The translations under genes were made by a program, and so were the position numbers. From assembly GCA_002389645.1 (NCBI GenBank), contig DGQE01000035.1:1-64000 (forward strand): a stretch of DNA of 64,000 nt. The letters are read 5' to 3'. The notes beneath the pieces were generated by a model, which made no database searches, was not told the DNA's origin, and saw nothing but the letters and a program-made list of their open reading frames with translations. Source of the DNA: Flavobacteriales bacterium UBA4422. Its GTDB lineage: Bacteria > Bacteroidota > Bacteroidia > Flavobacteriales_G > Salibacteraceae. Positions 61,023 to 64,000 of this stretch are shown one piece after another. Positions within the stretch are counted from its first letter, which is position 1. Each line of letters opens with the position of its first letter.

Positions 61023-62783
61023 ATGAAACACGTATTACTCTCTTTAATATTTTTATCGGTTTTTATGTTTGAGGCTTCTGCTCAAGTCACTCTTTTTGAC
61101 CCGATTCAGGCACCCTCAGCAGGAATGGCAGCTCAGGACTTTGAGACAGCCAACAATGACATTGATTGCTTTGGGGCAGATGATTTTACAGTTCCTGCGG
61201 GGGAAACATGGTATGTAGATTCAATTATTTTCTATGGTTCTTACTCTCCAACGGCTACTTTGCTTGAGGCAGGAATGGTCATTAAGATTTATGAGAATAT
61301 TGCAGGTGCTTTTGGTCCACTTGTTTTTTCGGATAGCATTACTACCGATGTTGATTACAACCAAGATGCATGGTTAACGCCTGATTGGGTGGGAAACCCC
61401 ATAATGCTTAATTCGGGCAGCTATTGGATAGTCGCTCAGGCCCGAAAGGATTTTATTTTACCTGCTGGAGGTACGGGCGGACAATGGTACTGGGTTAGAG
61501 ATTCTAATCTAACGGGAGAACCCGCCATGTGGGTAAATCCAAATGATGGTTTTGCCACAGGCTGCAATACTTGGGCGCCTATTTATTCATGCATTGGCCC
61601 TATCATTAATGCATTAGACTCTGGCTACGCCTTTAGAATGTTTGGTTGCTATGGTCCCAACAAGCCAGCTGGAGTAGAGCTTGGAAGTGACACAATTTAT
61701 TGTGAGGGCGGTGGAGCGCTTACTTTAGACGGATCTTCAACCTCATTGGGTGTGGATTATAATTGGAGCACGGGCGCGACTACATCGACTATTTCAGTTG
61801 ATACTTCTGGCGTTTACTCTGTTACTGTTACTGATCCTGTAACACAATGTGCGACAGTTGAAAATAAAAGTGTCACTGTGTTGCCAGCGCCATTCTATGA
61901 TGTTGCTGATGTTACTACTTGTGATGACTTTATGCCTTATACATTTATAGCATCCCCGACTAGCGCCTCCGTTACCTGGCCAAGTGGAAATACGGGCCCA
62001 GTTGAAACGATTAGCGTACCTGGAACGTATGTTGTTACTTATAATGGAAACAACGGGTGTGTCGGAACGGATACGTTTGAGCTTACAGTAGAGGATTTAG
62101 AGCCAATAACTAGCCCATTAGGCCCGGTAGACTTATGCGTTGGAGAGTCATTTATGGCGGGCGTGATAGGAGAGTTTACCCAATTTACATGGCAATTGGA
62201 TAGCAACACTATTTCTACATCCGACTCTCTGGAAATTAGTGCTGGTGGGATATACTCGGTAATCGTAACTGGTACTAACGGGTGCACGGGAGCGGCTGAA
62301 TTGGCCGTAGTAGAACGACCAGTTCCTAACCCTACTATTCAGAGTCAAGTAACAACAGGCTTAGACGTTCAGTTGTTTGTTAATGGAAACTTTACCAGCT
62401 ACGAGTGGTCTGATGGAAGCACTAGCCCTTCGCTTGTAGTTTCTCAGAATGGAACGTATTCAGTCACTGTAATTGACGAATTTGGTTGTGAAGGCTCTGC
62501 ATCTACAACGGTAAGTACCGTTGGAATTGAAGACCCAATTGCAAACCAAGTGACAGTTTATCCTAATCCAGCAAGAGATAACGTGTCGTTCACCTTTCCT
62601 CATACTTGGATTGATAACGCATCAGTAACTATTTATGATACACAAGGTCGAGTGGTGAAAGGGTTTGAAATAACCTCAACCAATTACGCTCTCAGCCTTG
62701 ATCAAATGAGCAATGGTGTGTATTTGATTCAGTTTGATTCACCTGAAGGAACGGGAAATACTTCGCTTATTGTGACAGAATAG
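61023..62783 (+). CDS. secreted T9SS-cargo protein with Ig-like repeats
   Basis: 586 residues. Signal peptide (MKHVLLSLIFLSVFMFEASAQ), an N-terminal beta-rich domain with several Cys (about 22-215), then three Ig/PKD-like repeats ending in similar strands (SGVYSVTVTDPVTQC, GGIYSVIVTGTNGC, NGTYSVTVIDEFGC). A type A sorting domain ends it (VTVYPNPARDNVSFTF ... SNGVYLIQFDSPEG). Surface or secreted adhesin or binding protein is likely; no catalytic motif seen. A strong terminator follows 28 bases downstream. Confidence 0.9.
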   Translation: MKHVLLSLIFLSVFMFEASAQVTLFDPIQAPSAGMAAQDFETANNDIDCFGADDFTVPAGETWYVDSIIFYGSYSPTATLLEAGMVIKIYENIAGAFGPLVFSDSITTDVDYNQDAWLTPDWVGNPIMLNSGSYWIVAQARKDFILPAGGTGGQWYWVRDSNLTGEPAMWVNPNDGFATGCNTWAPIYSCIGPIINALDSGYAFRMFGCYGPNKPAGVELGSDTIYCEGGGALTLDGSSTSLGVDYNWSTGATTSTISVDTSGVYSVTVTDPVTQCATVENKSVTVLPAPFYDVADVTTCDDFMPYTFIASPTSASVTWPSGNTGPVETISVPGTYVVTYNGNNGCVGTDTFELTVEDLEPITSPLGPVDLCVGESFMAGVIGEFTQFTWQLDSNTISTSDSLEISAGGIYSVIVTGTNGCTGAAELAVVERPVPNPTIQSQVTTGLDVQLFVNGNFTSYEWSDGSTSPSLVVSQNGTYSVTVIDEFGCEGSASTTVSTVGIEDPIANQVTVYPNPARDNVSFTFPHTWIDNASVTIYDTQGRVVKGFEITSTNYALSLDQMSNGVYLIQFDSPEGTGNTSLIVTE

Positions 62784-62810
62784 AAAGAAACCTATACCTA
62801 CCTATCTATG

Positions 62811-62844
62811 AAGGGCGGCTCATTTTGAGCCGCCCTTTGTTTTT
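62811..62844 (+). terminator. Rho-independent terminator after the T9SS-cargo gene
   Basis: A perfect 12-base stem, AAGGGCGGCTCA (62811-62822) with TGAGCCGCCCTT (62826-62837), loop TTT, followed by TTTGTTTTT-like T-rich tract. The strongest terminator in the window. Confidence 0.93.
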
Positions 62845-62899
62845 AAATCCGATTAACTTTGAATGTTAGGTGTAAAACTTGATTAAAGCAAACCACAAT

Positions 62900-64000
62900 A
62901 TGAAAAAAAGCCTATTCATCTTCCTTTCGATTCTTTGGTCAATCCAAATCATAGCGCAGCCTAACCCAGAGGAGTTTAAAACCTATTTACGGTCGTGTTA
63001 TGAGACGTTTGACCTCCCGGCAATGTCAGTATCCGTGGTCAAAGACGGACTGGTTGTGCTTAATGCCAATTTTGGAGAGCGCAGTGAAAAACTGAAAATA
63101 GGTGCCCCTGATGAAAACACGCTGTATGGGATCGCCTCGCTTTCTAAAGCCTTTACATCTGCATCCATTGGGATGTTGGTGGATGAAGGTAAATTAAAGT
63201 GGGACGATAAAGTGGTGGATCACCTACCATGGTTTGCATTGAATGACCCATATGTAACAGCCAATATGACCATAGAAGATTTGTTATGTCACAGAAGCGG
63301 ACTCATCACCTTTGATGGAGACCTACTTTGGTATGGAAGCAACTACTCTAGAGAAGAAGCGATCAAACGCTTGAGTGCTCGTCCATTGACGTATGGATTT
63401 AGGGAGGAATTTGGCTATCAGAACTTGATGTTTATGACCGCGGGTGAAGTGATAGAAAGTGTCTCGGGAATGACCTGGGATGCTTTTGTAGAGACTCGAA
63501 TTTTAAAACCATTGAGCATGGTGCGCACTACCTCATCATTCCAAAAATTTTCTACCGACTTGAACAGCGCCAAACCACACCTCAAAGGAGAAGAGATTTT
63601 TATGCTGAGCTATGATAATAGCGGGGCTACGGCAGCCCTTAACTCAAGTACTGCTGATATGAGCAAGTGGATTGACTTTTGGTTGGATGGTGGAGTTGTG
63701 AAAGGAGACACACTATTATCGCAGCAAACAATCAAAAAACTTTGGTCTATGCATACACCGCTTGGTGTGAGAAGTTTTGATGAACGCAACGGCACCCATT
63801 TTAAAGGCTATGGTTTGGGTTGGTTCTTGATGGATTATGATGGAAAAAAGGTCATTCACCATGGCGGTGGATTACCCGGCTATATTTCTAAACTGGCGTT
63901 GGTGCCAGAAAACAATTTGGGTATTATCACCTTGACCAACGACATGAGTTCCGTGCCGAATTTTTTGATGTATGCAGTAATCGATTGGGCCAATGGTAAG
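62900..64000 (+). CDS. serine hydrolase of the beta-lactamase/class C family (3' end cut off)
   Basis: The frame is open from ATG 62900 to the window end (367 codons, no stop). Signal peptide (MKKSLFIFLSILWSIQIIAQ). Class C-type motifs: SxxK as S80-L-S-K83 in GIASLSKAFTS, YxN as Y173-Q-N175 in FGYQNLMF, and HHGGGLPGY in place of the KTG box. Such proteins are mostly esterases or D-amino-acid peptidases rather than true beta-lactamases. It has its own transcript, since a terminator lies before it. A C-terminal DUF3471-like domain may follow outside the window. Confidence 0.92.
   Translation, partial: MKKSLFIFLSILWSIQIIAQPNPEEFKTYLRSCYETFDLPAMSVSVVKDGLVVLNANFGERSEKLKIGAPDENTLYGIASLSKAFTSASIGMLVDEGKLKWDDKVVDHLPWFALNDPYVTANMTIEDLLCHRSGLITFDGDLLWYGSNYSREEAIKRLSARPLTYGFREEFGYQNLMFMTAGEVIESVSGMTWDAFVETRILKPLSMVRTTSSFQKFSTDLNSAKPHLKGEEIFMLSYDNSGATAALNSSTADMSKWIDFWLDGGVVKGDTLLSQQTIKKLWSMHTPLGVRSFDERNGTHFKGYGLGWFLMDYDGKKVIHHGGGLPGYISKLALVPENNLGIITLTNDMSSVPNFLMYAVIDWANGK

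Noticed and set aside
1..64000. CRISPR array, IS element, prophage or integron
   Set aside because: No regularly spaced direct repeats, transposase, integrase or phage structural genes were seen.
62900..64000. True beta-lactamase (antibiotic resistance)
   Set aside because: The SxxK/YxN layout with HHGG in place of KTG is typical of class C-like esterases and peptidases; no evidence for resistance.

Overview
The window is a contiguous piece of a bacterial chromosome from the phylum Bacteroidota, most likely Flavobacteriia and probably a marine Cryomorphaceae/Schleiferiaceae-type lineage (the family is a guess). The evidence is type IX secretion (T9SS) C-terminal sorting domains on several proteins, PorZ, a PorG/DUF6089-like barrel, the gliding lipoprotein GldH, DUF4175/DUF4296/DUF4837 family proteins, a tRNA without encoded CCA, few Shine-Dalgarno sequences, and many copies of the Bacteroidota -7 promoter box TAnnTTTG (or TAnnTTCG). 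I see no insertion sequence, prophage, CRISPR array, integron or rRNA. It is a dense housekeeping region with some lineage-specific envelope genes.

Layout. 1-10012 (minus): one long probable operon, DUF4175 giant membrane protein > RsbW-like ATPase > ybeY > mnmG > porZ > recO > a secreted repeat protein. 10135-14646 (plus): gltX, folB, tRNA-Cys, a membrane metallophosphoesterase and a PorG-like barrel with a very basic tail. 14643-21000 (minus): a T9SS-sorted subtilase, a secreted protein with an internal duplication, an ECF sigma factor, and its partner with one inner-membrane helix and a C-terminal beta-barrel-like domain. 21114-24958: the C-terminal protease, then hflX and a small haem-like membrane protein on minus. 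25089-29368: two overlapping genes holding three amidohydrolase-like domains. 29365-35712: trpS (minus), then plsC, gatC, tatA (54 codons), gatA, an MltD-like LysM transglycosylase and DUF4837. 35709-42630: PLP dehydratase and rpiB (minus), a YwqK/MORN repeat protein and LytTR regulator (plus), rnr (minus), ferritin (plus). 42639-48754: TlpA-like thioredoxin, pheS, cyclophilin, a small lipoprotein, a conserved small protein, cvpA and pgk. 48811-58385 (plus): holB, ricT, gldH, PBP1A, scoA, a GT-C-like membrane protein, scoB and an NAD-dependent epimerase. 58386-60834 (minus): DUF4296, dihydroorotase and a Dpm1-like glycosyltransferase. 61023-64000 (plus): a T9SS cargo protein, a strong terminator and a serine hydrolase cut by the window end.

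How genes connect. T9SS and envelope genes (porZ, PorG-like, gldH, PBP1A, MltD-like, two cargo proteins) are scattered among translation and metabolism genes. The Dpm1-like enzyme could supply the polyprenyl-phosphate sugar used by the GT-C-like protein between scoA and scoB (inference). Two window-wide patterns stand out. All nine internal convergent gene pairs overlap or abut (from 23 bases of overlap to 8 bases of gap), leaving no room for terminators. Many -7 boxes lie inside naive N-terminal extensions, so they correct start codons and predict several nearly leaderless mRNAs.

The best candidates for something undescribed are the sigma / TM-barrel pair with its duplicated neighbour (14643-17157), the PBP1A with a four-cysteine insertion, the 16-17-residue repeat protein at 54-761, and the frameshifted membrane gene between scoA and scoB.
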